64,000 nucleotides of DNA from contig JBFWMT010000001.1 in assembly GCA_050251415.1 (NCBI GenBank), forward strand, positions 1 through 64,000. Direction: 5' to 3'. Positions 9,019 through 15,969 of this stretch are shown one piece after another. The notes beneath the pieces are model-generated. The model was not told the origin of the DNA, searched no databases, and was given only the letters and a program-made list of their open reading frames with translations. Source of the stretch: UBA8514 sp050251415. Lineage in GTDB: Bacteria; Bacillota; Clostridia; Lachnospirales; Anaerotignaceae. A program made the position numbers and the translations under genes. Every line of letters begins with the position of its first letter. Position 1 is the first letter of the stretch.

Positions 9019-9426
9019 TTATTCTGCCCATGCTTTTGTACTCTCTATCAATTCCAGTGTAACCGTTGCATCAGTGTTTATTTGTGCCCTATCTAAAAAA
9101 GCGCCCTCAGTCTTTAGCAGAAGTTCAATGGCTTTTGCTCTGTCACTGGTGCGCTCTTTGGGGCTATTAGCAATCTCTGTAAGCAGTTTCTTACACTCTG
9201 CAACTGATAATATGCCATCGTCTTGTATTTCCCTGTTTAAAGCCTCTATAGCTGTCTTTATCTTAGCATTTCCTAGCAACCTAGCAGAACAAGCTCCTGC
9301 CACATCATCTGTCATTGTTGTGTCATATGCTGTCTTATATGATTGTGTAGCATTGCCAGTTTTCATATATTCTTCAACAAATCTCTGTTGATTTAGATTT
9401 AATCCACTATCTTTTAATTTATACAT
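9019..9426 (-). CDS. terS: Terminase small subunit
   Basis: 135 aa, the DNA-recognition subunit of the packaging motor. The N-terminus LNLNQQRFVEEYMKTGNATQ followed by SYKTAYD and, later, RLLGNAKIKTAIEAL is the classic small-terminase helix-turn-helix block ('Q-x-x-F-V-x-E-Y-x-x-x-G-N-A-T-x-S/A-Y'). An acidic, helical C-terminus follows. It is the first gene of the leftward late operon, with a promoter at 9513-9541. Confidence 0.88.
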   Translation of the reverse strand: MYKLKDSGLNLNQQRFVEEYMKTGNATQSYKTAYDTTMTDDVAGACSARLLGNAKIKTAIEALNREIQDDGILSVAECKKLLTEIANSPKERTSDRAKAIELLLKTEGAFLDRAQINTDATVTLELIESTKAWAE

Positions 9427-9512
9427 TGCTACACCTCTTTTCTCTTTATTTTAAAGTACACTTATTAATTACTTTATTTAGTTTATATATATTTATAACT
9501 ATCCACAGTACC

Positions 9513-9541
9513 ATTTTATTCCTTTGTAAGTCAAAAGTCAA
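9513..9541 (-). promoter_or_regulatory. Leftward promoter upstream of terS
   Basis: On the minus strand TTGACT (9536-9541) and TAAAAT (9513-9518) are separated by 17 bases, close to the sigma-A consensus. It lies about 87 bp upstream of the terS start. ATACTT half-sites, as in the operator at 9632-9647, begin at once upstream (9542), so the promoter may respond to the same phage regulator. Confidence 0.5.
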
Positions 9542-9626
9542 TACTTTTCAATACTCTTTTGCAGAAGAAACGAAAAAAACGGAATTGACGGCATAAAAAT
9601 AATTTGGAAAACTTTTGAAATACTTC

Positions 9627-9655
9627 TTGACATACTTGTGTAAGTATTGTATATT
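9627..9655 (+). promoter_or_regulatory. Rightward promoter with a palindromic operator in its spacer
   Basis: TTGACA (9627-9632) and TATATT (9650-9655) are 17 bases apart, a near-consensus promoter. Most of the spacer is the palindrome ATACTTGTGTAAGTAT (9632-9647). The same half-sites recur at 10125-10142. A protein bound here would block RNA polymerase, so the downstream toxin-like transcript is probably repressed, most simply by the ribbon-helix-helix protein encoded at 9919. Confidence 0.7.
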
Positions 9656-9724
9656 GAATTCAAGCAAGAGGGAAACACATAAACGCAAGGCGGTTAGCAC
9701 TTCCATAGATTGGGGGTGATGCAG

Positions 9725-9808
9725 ATGATTACATACAGCGAACTATTTCAATTCTGTTTAGTAATTATAGGCGTTATAGGGCTTACAATTTCCTATAAAA
9801 GAAAATAA
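9725..9808 (+). CDS. Small holin-like type I toxin
   Basis: A 27-residue ORF starting ATG at 9725 after GGGGGTG with a 6-base gap. It reads MITYSELFQFCLVIIGVIG and then a short hydrophobic stretch ending in a basic YKRK tail: one membrane helix with a charged end. This matches the short 'putative holin-like toxin' peptides that are the toxin of type I pairs in Firmicutes chromosomes and prophages. It is followed by AACCGCC / GGCGGTT stem sequences and by a convergent promoter (9891-9919), as expected for an antisense-RNA-controlled toxin. Toxicity is inferred. Confidence 0.65.
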   Translation: MITYSELFQFCLVIIGVIGLTISYKRK

Positions 9809-9896
9809 CCGCCCCACTGGTCGAATAGTAGGCGGTTAAATCTCGTTTTAACATTTCGGCTAACCGTTAGGCGGTTTACCTCTTGTGATTACTATA
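9807..9896 (-). ncRNA. Probable antisense antitoxin RNA of the type I pair
   Basis: A minus-strand promoter, TTGAAA (9914-9919) and TATAGT (9891-9896) with exactly 17 bases between, would start an RNA near 9,884 that reads into the 3' end of the toxin transcript. The region contains the inverted repeats AACCGCC (9807-9813) and GGCGGTT (9831-9837), and CTAACCG (9860-9866), which is complementary to CGGTTAG in the toxin leader (9691-9697). The RNA's left end is a guess. Confidence 0.45.
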
Positions 9897-9918
9897 GCAC
9901 ATTTCGGAGGTGATTTCA

Positions 9919-10107
9919 ATAGCTGAAAAAAGAAAAACAACAACTTCAAGCGAAGTAAAAAACAGATATAATGCCAAAGTTTACGGTAGATTGAATATTC
10001 AACTTCCAAAAGACTTAGTAAGCAGGTTTAAAGAAAAGTGTAAGGCTGAAAACATATCACAAGCAAATATAATAAAAGATGCTATTGAAAAATTTTTAGG
10101 GGAATAA
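9919..10107 (+). CDS. Ribbon-helix-helix (Arc-like) regulator, probable ATA start
   Basis: About 62 aa. The core VYGRLNIQLPKDLVSRFKEK followed by CKAENISQANIIKDAIEKFL is an Arc/MetJ-type ribbon-helix-helix: a short beta strand (RLNIQLP) then two helices. GGAGGTG ends at 9912; with the usual 6-base gap translation would begin at ATA 9919. The only standard codon in frame is a GTG at 9910 inside the ribosome binding site. The palindromes at 9632-9647 and 10125-10142 (half-site ATACTT, 4-base gap, AAGTAT) fit the binding mode of this family, so it probably represses its own region. Confidence 0.65.
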   Translation: MAEKRKTTTSSEVKNRYNAKVYGRLNIQLPKDLVSRFKEKCKAENISQANIIKDAIEKFLGE

Positions 10108-10124
10108 CATCCCTTAAAAAAATA

Positions 10125-10142
10125 CATACTTACTTAAGTATG
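10125..10142. promoter_or_regulatory. Operator palindrome upstream of the J-domain gene
   Basis: CATACTT (10125-10131) and AAGTATG (10136-10142) are inverted with a 4-base gap. The same half-sites and gap occur in the promoter spacer at 9632-9647. It lies between the regulator gene and the next rightward gene, 25 bp before the latter's start. Confidence 0.6.
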
Positions 10143-10166
10143 TCAACCAAAAAGGAGCGATAAAAA

Positions 10167-10658
10167 ATGAGATACTTTACTAACATCAGCACCATAGAAG
10201 AATTAAAGAAAGCCTATAGGATATTAATTAAAAAGAACCACCCCGATAACGGTGGAGACACAGCAACCGCCGCCGCTATTAACAATGAGTATGAAAAGCT
10301 TTTCAACGAATTAAAAGCGGAACACAACAAAAAAGCGGCAGCAGATAGCACAGGCAGCACAAAGGAAATGCACGAAACACCTGAACAATTCAGGGCAATT
10401 ATAGAAAAAATAATACACCTTGACGGCATAACCATTGAACTTTGCGGCTCTTGGATTTGGGTAAGCGGTGACACAATGACACACAAAGAAGTTTTTAAAA
10501 CCGCTGGCTTATTCTGGGCTAAACAAAAAAAGATGTGGTATTGGAGATGTGCTGAAGATGCAGCAAAAACTAAAAAAACCGCATCCATGGACTACATCAG
10601 AACCAAATACGGCTCGGACACTGTTGCACCAAAATCACAGCCCGCACTTGCAATTTAA
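10167..10658 (+). CDS. Phage J-domain (DnaJ-like) protein
   Basis: 163 aa. The first 50 residues are a J domain: EELKKAYRILIKKNHPDNGG with the invariant HPD that stimulates the ATPase of DnaK. The rest has no zinc-finger or client-binding domain; it contains LCGSWIWVSGDT and WAKQKKMWYWR. Small J-domain proteins of this layout ('molecular chaperone DnaJ') occur in Firmicutes phages and plasmids and may recruit host DnaK. AAGGAGCG precedes the start. The operator at 10125-10142 suggests control by the upstream regulator. Confidence 0.75.
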   Translation: MRYFTNISTIEELKKAYRILIKKNHPDNGGDTATAAAINNEYEKLFNELKAEHNKKAAADSTGSTKEMHETPEQFRAIIEKIIHLDGITIELCGSWIWVSGDTMTHKEVFKTAGLFWAKQKKMWYWRCAEDAAKTKKTASMDYIRTKYGSDTVAPKSQPALAI

Positions 10659-10702
10659 TAATACGCTGACCTAACGGCTAAACGGGGAGAAAAGAGGTAC
10701 TT

Positions 10703-11125
10703 ATGGTTAAATATGATTTCAGCCGTGACATAACACTTTACAATGGTTATTGCTACCGCTTCAAGGAAACATCAAACATTGAAATCTTAAAACGCTACGA
10801 CCGCATGGCGGCAGACAACATTAAACAAAACGAAGAAAATATCGCCACTTTGAAGGAATACCGTAAGCAACTATTTAAACACGTACAGCAGATAGTAGCC
10901 GCTCCAGAAAACCTTTCTTTAGAAATTGTACGTGGTGTAAGCTACACAAAAAGGGTCTATTATGATATCAACCTTAAAAACACTATAGAGGGCCTCAGAG
11001 AACCCCAAAAGATTCTATACGAAACCTATACAGGCAAACAACGCTTTGAAGCCGTAGCAAGATTTAACGCACTAAAAAAACAATACCCGCAAGCCAAAAT
11101 AATAGACCGTTCACAAAAAAGATAG
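10703..11125 (+). CDS. Phage protein of unknown function
   Basis: 140 aa, mostly helical and charged, with KENIATLKEYRK-like repeats of E/K (residues 35-60) and a C-terminal half containing GKQRFEAVARFNALKKQYPQ. The last part ('R-x-E-A-V-x-R-F-N-x-L-K-x-x-Y-P-x-A-x-I-I') resembles small proteins found near DnaJ-like genes on phages and conjugative elements, from memory only. AAGAGGTAC precedes ATG 10703. It probably shares the transcript of the J-domain gene and ends at the hairpin at 11127-11152. Confidence 0.5.
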   Translation: MVKYDFSRDITLYNGYCYRFKETSNIEILKRYDRMAADNIKQNEENIATLKEYRKQLFKHVQQIVAAPENLSLEIVRGVSYTKRVYYDINLKNTIEGLREPQKILYETYTGKQRFEAVARFNALKKQYPQAKIIDRSQKR

Positions 11126-11126
11126 C

Positions 11127-11152
11127 CCCTGGCGATTAAACCAGAGGCTTTC
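11127..11152. terminator. Convergent-gene terminator hairpin
   Basis: GCCCCTGG and CCAGAGGC pair around an 8-base loop between two convergent genes (stops at 11125 and 11155). T-rich sequence follows on the plus side. Probably works in both directions. Confidence 0.5.
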
Positions 11153-11154
11153 CT

Positions 11155-11544
11155 CTATTCCAAAAACTTATTAATTTGTTCCCGAAGTGTTGATAGTGAA
11201 CCACCAAATTCTTTAGCTATTTCTGTTAGCCTCATATCCTCTATGTAATGCAGTCTTATTGCAAGCCTTAACTTAACATCTGTAATACCGTCTATGCCCT
11301 GTAGGATAGCTTGTATCTGCCCTTCATTGTGGTCAATGCGTTGTTCCAGTTCTGCCACTTTGCAAGCTAATGAAGCCGTTGGATTTCCTATCTGCCCACT
11401 TGAACCAATACTGTCATAACTTACACCTTTCCCAGCCTCTTGGGCTTTCAGTTCCTCTAATTTTTCCCGGTCAAAACGCAGTTCGGCAATAAGCCATTTA
11501 TAATTGCGTAATTCTTCTTTTGTCAATTTATCACCCCTAGTCAA
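11155..11544 (-). CDS. Phage sigma-like/late transcription regulator
   Basis: 129 aa. The N-terminal half is coiled (LRNYKWLIAELRFDREKLEE and LEQRIDHNEGQIQ). The C-terminal 50 residues, VKLRLAIRLHYIEDMRLTEI with AKEFGGSLSTLREQINKFLE, form a sigma region 4-like helix-turn-helix. This two-part layout is that of the small sigma-like phage proteins that often sit last in the replication module and switch on late genes. It is the end of the leftward early operon here. Confidence 0.6.
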   Translation of the reverse strand: MTRGDKLTKEELRNYKWLIAELRFDREKLEELKAQEAGKGVSYDSIGSSGQIGNPTASLACKVAELEQRIDHNEGQIQAILQGIDGITDVKLRLAIRLHYIEDMRLTEIAKEFGGSLSTLREQINKFLE

Positions 11545-11545
11545 T

Positions 11546-11710
11546 TCAGTTTCCTCTGCCGCCCTTTATATCCTCGTATCCCACATAATATGTATAAGAC
11601 TTTGCCGCACCAACCTTTTCCTTTCCTTGGCATACCTTGTACCCGTTTTCTGCAAGTATGGCGGTAATGGCTCGCCTGTCCTCTTTATTGAGTATTTTGA
11701 GTTTGTTCAT
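11546..11710 (-). CDS. Small phage protein (54 aa)
   Basis: The start ATG 11708-11710 overlaps the stop of the upstream gene (ATGA), and the stop lies 1 bp before the next gene, so the frame is tightly packed in the operon. The sequence begins MNKLKILNKEDRRAITAIL and later has SYTYYVGYEDIKGGRGN. No known domain was recognised. Its coding nature rests on packing and coupling. Confidence 0.55.
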   Translation of the reverse strand: MNKLKILNKEDRRAITAILAENGYKVCQGKEKVGAAKSYTYYVGYEDIKGGRGN

Positions 11711-11958
11711 CTCTCTACCAACTTCCTACCACACATAGGGCAATAATTGAAATTAATATCAATCACCTCTGAACTATCTGTTAATTTGGCGGTGTAAGCT
11801 ACTGCTTCATCTATTTCTTCGCTATTACAAAACTCACACCCCTTCCCCACCTTGATTTTATCCTGTAGGGCCTGAATTGCCATTTCCACATATTCCTTAT
11901 TCTCATCTGCCGCAATCTGTATAAGCCATTCAATTGCCTCTTCAATATTACTCATCAC
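11707..11958 (-). CDS. Small zinc-ribbon phage protein (restriction-alleviation type)
   Basis: 83 aa. Helical N-terminus (IEEAIEWLIQIAADENKEYV), then two zinc knuckles about 30 residues apart: GCEFCNSEEI and NYCPMCGRKL. The ending 'Y-C-P-x-C-G-R-x-L' is typical of Lar-like and related small zinc ribbons common in phage early regions. The role here is not known. Confidence 0.6.
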   Translation of the reverse strand: MMSNIEEAIEWLIQIAADENKEYVEMAIQALQDKIKVGKGCEFCNSEEIDEAVAYTAKLTDSSEVIDINFNYCPMCGRKLVER

Positions 11959-11970
11959 AAACCACCCCTT

Positions 11971-12129
11971 CTATATCCTCAACGCAACTGCAATCTGTAT
12001 TTTGTTATCTGCTGTAAAAGATAAAGTTTTGCCTTTGCTGTCACTTGTAATCCTCACGTCAATACTAGCTGCCTTTAAATTTGCACCATCAAATGTAACT
12101 CCTTGCACTGTTTTAATTTTAGTTCCCAT
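11971..12129 (-). CDS. Small phage protein (52 aa)
   Basis: ATG 12129 is preceded by GGGGATAAAAAA. The product begins MGTKIKTVQGVTFDGANLKA and then alternates beta-type residues (SIDVRITSDSKGKTLSFTAD). A single small beta-rich domain. Upstream in-frame ATG at 12150 lacks a site. Function unknown. Confidence 0.5.
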   Translation of the reverse strand: MGTKIKTVQGVTFDGANLKAASIDVRITSDSKGKTLSFTADNKIQIAVALRI

Positions 12130-12312
12130 TTTTTTATCCCCATCTTCCATATTTTTGATAAGTTCTCTGAAATAGTCTTATTCCTTCTTCGTGTTTTTAT
12201 TCTTCCTTCAACCAAATTCATCCCATCCGACTTGTACTACTTTTGCTGTATCTTCATTCACAGGCTATAGTTTTATGTGCGCATAATTCGGTTCGGTTCT
12301 CATTGCTCCTGT

Positions 12313-12507
12313 TTAATTAGATTTATTACTTCTCATGTAATCTTCATAGATGGCTCTTTCAACCATCTTCTTTGCATCTATTTTCTTTAACCCTGTAGTA
12401 CCAGAAACATAGTTAATTAGTGCATCCCTTGAAACTCCGATATTAAATTTATCCATAATTTCTTCGTTTGAAATTTCTTTAAATACTTTGTTTACTGTTC
12501 TTTTCAT
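12313..12507 (-). CDS. Small phage protein (64 aa)
   Basis: A helical, charged protein: VFKEISNEEIMDKFNIGVSR, then GLKKIDAKKMVERAIYEDYM. It may be a small DNA- or protein-binding helix bundle. No normal ribosome binding site precedes the ATG at 12507; the nearest purine-rich block (AGGAG) is locked in the stem at 12516-12560, so translation may be regulated or the start may be different. Confidence 0.45.
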   Translation of the reverse strand: MKRTVNKVFKEISNEEIMDKFNIGVSRDALINYVSGTTGLKKIDAKKMVERAIYEDYMRSNKSN

Positions 12508-12515
12508 AATTTCAC

Positions 12516-12560
12516 AGGAGTAAACAGCTGTTTATCGGTCGACCAAACCTCGTTACTCCT
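12516..12560. repeat. Nested palindromes in a divergent intergenic region
   Basis: AGGAGTAA (12516-12523) and TTACTCCT (12553-12560) are inverted repeats. Between them lie two perfect palindromes, AAACAGCTGTTT (12522-12533) and GGTCGACC (12537-12544). The block lies between the leftward 64-aa gene and the rightward gene at 12656, so it could hold operators for both or form an RNA stem in the leftward leader. Confidence 0.5.
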
Positions 12561-12655
12561 TCTAATTTATTTTTTAATCTATTCCCATTATTGGAAATTT
12601 TTCGCTCTCGACTACGAACATACATTCTGTTATTATCATATTGGGCGGTGATTTC

Positions 12656-12946
12656 ATGAACAATTCAAAAGATGCAGAAGTAATATGCCATTTTAAAATT
12701 GATGGCTCTATTGCACCTATAAAAATTAAAGTTGTTGACGAAGATGGCTTTACTCAAGTTTTTGCTATTAAGCAATACAAACTTCCAAAACAAACTTTAC
12801 AATCACAATTTAGCTACCAAGGACATTTATCTAACGATACTGTCTACATGGACTACGACTGTATTATTAATGTATTTGGAACAAACAAGCTTATAAGATT
12901 ACGTTATTTTGTATCGGAACATAAGTGGAAAATCATGCAAACTTAA
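12656..12946 (+). CDS. Phage protein of unknown function
   Basis: About 96 aa starting ATG 12656 after GGCGGTGATTTC. Beta-rich, with EVICHFKIDGSIAPIKIKVV, then IKQYKLPKQTLQSQF and LIRLRYFVSEHKWKIM. The rightward orientation inside a leftward operon and its own promoter region suggest separate expression, for instance in the lysogen. No family recognised. Confidence 0.5.
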   Translation: MNNSKDAEVICHFKIDGSIAPIKIKVVDEDGFTQVFAIKQYKLPKQTLQSQFSYQGHLSNDTVYMDYDCIINVFGTNKLIRLRYFVSEHKWKIMQT

Positions 12947-12969
12947 GCAATGTTTCACCGCTATTATGA

Positions 12970-13302
12970 TTATAAATTGCCTCGCCCAGTTCTAATTACC
13001 TGGCGAAGAATTTTCAATGCCCTTGTTGTTCCCTCTAAATCGCCCTTGCCTATGCTGTCAATTACCACATCAATAACACCCCTGTAAACCGTATTAAGGA
13101 TTTTATATTCCCCCTCGGTCAAATCATTTTCCCCATCAGTAACGTAATAAACTAAATAATTTTTATATCCATATTTAAGACTTTCAATTATGTAGTTGTA
13201 TCTTTTGGAATATTTCTCTTTGGCTCCTGGTGTCTGCAATGCCTTACTGCGGGCTTTTATTAATTCCCTATAGGCTATTTCGTCCCTTGCATGAAATTTC
13301 AT
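12970..13302 (-). CDS. Phage protein of unknown function
   Basis: 110 aa, helical and basic, with YRELIKARSKALQTPGAKEK, then NYIIESLKYGYKN and a C-terminal RALKILRQVIRTG. Its start overlaps the stop of the CHC2-zinc gene (ATGA), so the pair is co-translated and it may take part in replication. No domain identified. Confidence 0.45.
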   Translation of the reverse strand: MKFHARDEIAYRELIKARSKALQTPGAKEKYSKRYNYIIESLKYGYKNYLVYYVTDGENDLTEGEYKILNTVYRGVIDVVIDSIGKGDLEGTTRALKILRQVIRTGRGNL

Positions 13303-13799
13303 ATCCCGCCCCTTTCAAACCAGTATTCTAAATATCGAAATGTATTAAAGGCCTCTATCCAACAATCGTCAGTAGGCTTGTGCTCCTCGAGAAAATACAT
13401 TGCCTCTCTGTATTGGTCGCATTTTTCTCTATAGGCTTTAAGTTTGCGTTCTTTTTCAGCCTGTTCAATAAGTCTTGCTGACTTCCTGCGCCTCTGTTCT
13501 TCTCTGATTATCCGCTTTTGGTGAGGTGTTAATTCTTTCCCTGTAAGCCCTAGCCCAAAATCATCATCAAGTTTTTGTATAGCACTGTATACCCCTATAT
13601 TGAAATACAACGTAACAAAGTCGAATATATCTCCTCCAGCGCCACAGCCGAAGCATTTGAAGTGTTCATCCTTGATACTAAGGGATGGCGTTTTCTCTTT
13701 GTGGAATGGGCAACAGCATTTGCCACGTTCGTTAAATTTAATTCCGTAATGCTCCATGCACTTCTTTAGAGGGATACTGTCTTTAATTTGTTGTAGCAT
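13299..13799 (-). CDS. CHC2 zinc-finger (primase-type) protein
   Basis: 166 aa from ATG 13799, chosen because AGGAGGATATCT lies just before it. The N-terminal 65 residues are a DnaG-type zinc-binding domain: YGIKFNERGKCCCPFHKEKT with PSLSIKDEHFKCFGCGAGGD and IFDFVTLY. The expected TOPRIM catalytic domain is missing; the rest is a charged helix. Such zinc-finger-only proteins are common in Firmicutes phages and probably work with the large ATPase downstream. It directly adjoins the repeat array at 13817-14125. Confidence 0.8.
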   Translation of the reverse strand: MLQQIKDSIPLKKCMEHYGIKFNERGKCCCPFHKEKTPSLSIKDEHFKCFGCGAGGDIFDFVTLYFNIGVYSAIQKLDDDFGLGLTGKELTPHQKRIIREEQRRRKSARLIEQAEKERKLKAYREKCDQYREAMYFLEEHKPTDDCWIEAFNTFRYLEYWFERGGI

Positions 13800-14138
13800 A
13801 GATATCCTCCTAAAAAGGTAAGAACGGTAAGAACAGGTAAGAACATCGTTCTTACCACTAAACCCACTGTTTACGAGGGTTTGCGAGCAAGGTAAGAAGG
13901 TAAGAACGATTTTCAACTTTTTTCTCGCACGGAAAAACTTTTTCAATTGAGTTTTATATAAAACCACAATATATAGTGGTTATGGCTATCAATAACCACT
14001 ATTATTTTTAAAAAATTTTTTTCTCTATATATGTATTGTTTTTCTTCTTACCTTTCTTACCTTCTTACCACACCCCGCAAAGCCTTGATTTCACAGGGTT
14101 TTGCGGTAAGAATAGAGGTAAGAACACTTCTTACTTTT
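13800..14138. repeat. GGTAAGAAC iteron array with AT-rich core: probable phage replication origin
   Basis: At least ten copies of GGTAAGAA(C) occur in both orientations: 13817, 13826, 13836, an inverted copy at 13848-13856, 13891, 13899, inverted copies ending at 14052, 14061 and 14069, then 14105 and 14117. Between the two clusters is an A/T-rich core of about 120 bp holding an 11-bp perfect inverted repeat, ATAGTGGTTAT (13973-13983) and ATAACCACTAT (13992-14002). The block is flanked by replication genes. Iterons, a melting-prone core and a hairpin are what an origin needs; replication activity is inferred. Confidence 0.6.
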
Positions 14139-15968
14139 TCAAAATGGTGCTTCAACATTATCTGCGACCACCTCAAATTCTTCGCTAAGTTGTTTCTTTA
14201 ACCAAATGCAAGCAACCGTTGTTCCATTTATTTTTTTACTCTTTGTACAGCCTTTTGCAAACTCAATCATTTTCTTTGATTTAAACCAGTCCAATACTGA
14301 GGCATCGCTAAATCCACCAGCTTCACAAATTTTGGCAAATTGCAACCGAATTATGTAATAATATTTATCATCTTCCTTGCCCCACAACTCGCCTTTATTC
14401 TCGGAACTATCGTCAAATCTGTTTTTATTCATTGCAACGGTTTGGCTTATGTGCTCGTAGGCCCGTACGCCTAAATCTATATCCTCTTTGGTCTTTAAAA
14501 ACTCGCTCATTTGCTCTACTGTTAGCAAGTTGTTATCATTAAATATAATGTTGCTCACAAGGGTGTCGGCTGTAAGAACGAGGCTGGCCGCCATTATTTG
14601 TTTATCAGTTATCTCCGTGTTTTTAAATTCAGCAATATAAACCTCAAACATCTTTTTAGCAATATCCATGTTGCCCTCAGCCTCTAACCATTCAACAAAC
14701 TTTCTTCCTGCGTGTCCATAATTGTCTGATACCAAACCACTTGTTATTTGTCCATTTTTAAAAAGCTTTGTGTCTATACAGTTAAGTTCAATAACTCGAT
14801 TTACAGCACCTGCGCCACTTGAAATTCCTGCCAAAGGGCGTTCTCCAGAAGTCAAAATTGTGTTTTTCCAGATAACTGTCTTTTGAAGTCCCCCACCTTT
14901 AGAACCTCTAGTTCGTCCGACACCCTCCGCTAATTCATAAATCATTTTGTCAAAGCCCTTTTTGTTATCGTTTTGTAGTTGGAGTTCGTCGATTATTAAT
15001 GGTAAGCTATTTAAAAATCCTGCTTGCATTTCTTGCCCTACGCTTGTGCTGTTAAAGGTTTTCCAGTAAGCACCGCTTGCTGGATTTGCCCATACAGCTG
15101 TTGCCACCATCAAGGCAACGGTTTTGCCTGTTCCGCTACCGCCGCCGTATATATGTACAAAGAACGGTAAGCTTCTTAAAGGAGTGGCAAGTACACTTGC
15201 AAAACTAGCCGCTAAAACAATCCTTGCTTGCATAATTCCCCTTGCCTCGTTTGCCGCTATTTTCCATTGTTCGAAGCTACCTTTTTGCGTAATGCTGTCG
15301 AACATCTCCTTGAAGTTTTCTTCACCGTCAAATATCAATTCTTCAACATACGGACTAAAACCATATCCATCAATCCACCCACACCGCCCAATGCTCTTTT
15401 TTTCAGGTATCCTATAATAATTAATATTTTCTATATCATGAAGATACCGTATTAAGTATTTTGCATTTTCACTGTTAACGGCTATTCCAGCATTGGCAAG
15501 AGATATAATTTTGTTACTGGCCAATGTTTCTTTGTCAGAAATAATGTGCCGCCACGTACCACCTTTTTTATAGGCAATACGTAGCTTTTCATTATTGGTG
15601 TCGATATTAACCAATCTCTGTACAGGCATTATGGGGTGAATGCAGGCTTGCACTTCTCCTAGTTGCCCTAATGCAGTGGAAACACCAAACTCATCACAAT
15701 ACCAACATCCGCTATCAAGTTCTAATTCTTGACCCTCAAAAGCTGTTATATTACCAACTATCTCGTTGTTGGTGGTTTTCTTTTGTGAAGCACAATATGC
15801 CTTAAAAAGCGTCCTAAAGTTGGTTATCTTGCATACCCTTTGCGCATAGTCTGAATACAGCACCAACATTCTGTTGAGGGTAAATTTGTCCTCTATAAAC
15901 TTGTATAAATCCTCATATGGCTTATCTGTGCTTAAGAAATCTTCTTTTGTGTATGCAAGTTGTTCCAC
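14139..15968 (-). CDS. DUF927-type phage replication ATPase
   Basis: A 609-aa protein starting GTG after AGGGGTGAAG. The segment KKSIGRCGWIDGYGFSPYVE followed by FFVHIYGGGSGTGKTVALMV (Walker A near residue 275) and then SLPLIIDELQLQNDNKKG (Walker B) is the DUF927 ATPase core; WKNTILTSGERPLAG is a typical later motif. DUF927 proteins act as helicase or primase-helicase parts in phages and mobile elements, with a CHC2 zinc-finger partner like the one next door. Length is standard. Confidence 0.82.
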   Translation of the reverse strand: MEQLAYTKEDFLSTDKPYEDLYKFIEDKFTLNRMLVLYSDYAQRVCKITNFRTLFKAYCASQKKTTNNEIVGNITAFEGQELELDSGCWYCDEFGVSTALGQLGEVQACIHPIMPVQRLVNIDTNNEKLRIAYKKGGTWRHIISDKETLASNKIISLANAGIAVNSENAKYLIRYLHDIENINYYRIPEKKSIGRCGWIDGYGFSPYVEELIFDGEENFKEMFDSITQKGSFEQWKIAANEARGIMQARIVLAASFASVLATPLRSLPFFVHIYGGGSGTGKTVALMVATAVWANPASGAYWKTFNSTSVGQEMQAGFLNSLPLIIDELQLQNDNKKGFDKMIYELAEGVGRTRGSKGGGLQKTVIWKNTILTSGERPLAGISSGAGAVNRVIELNCIDTKLFKNGQITSGLVSDNYGHAGRKFVEWLEAEGNMDIAKKMFEVYIAEFKNTEITDKQIMAASLVLTADTLVSNIIFNDNNLLTVEQMSEFLKTKEDIDLGVRAYEHISQTVAMNKNRFDDSSENKGELWGKEDDKYYYIIRLQFAKICEAGGFSDASVLDWFKSKKMIEFAKGCTKSKKINGTTVACIWLKKQLSEEFEVVADNVEAPF

Positions 15969-15969
15969 T

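Noticed and set aside
13817..14125. Regularly repeated GGTAAGAAC units as a CRISPR array
   Set aside because: Units are only 8-9 bp, occur in both orientations, and have no spacers of even length; no cas genes are nearby.
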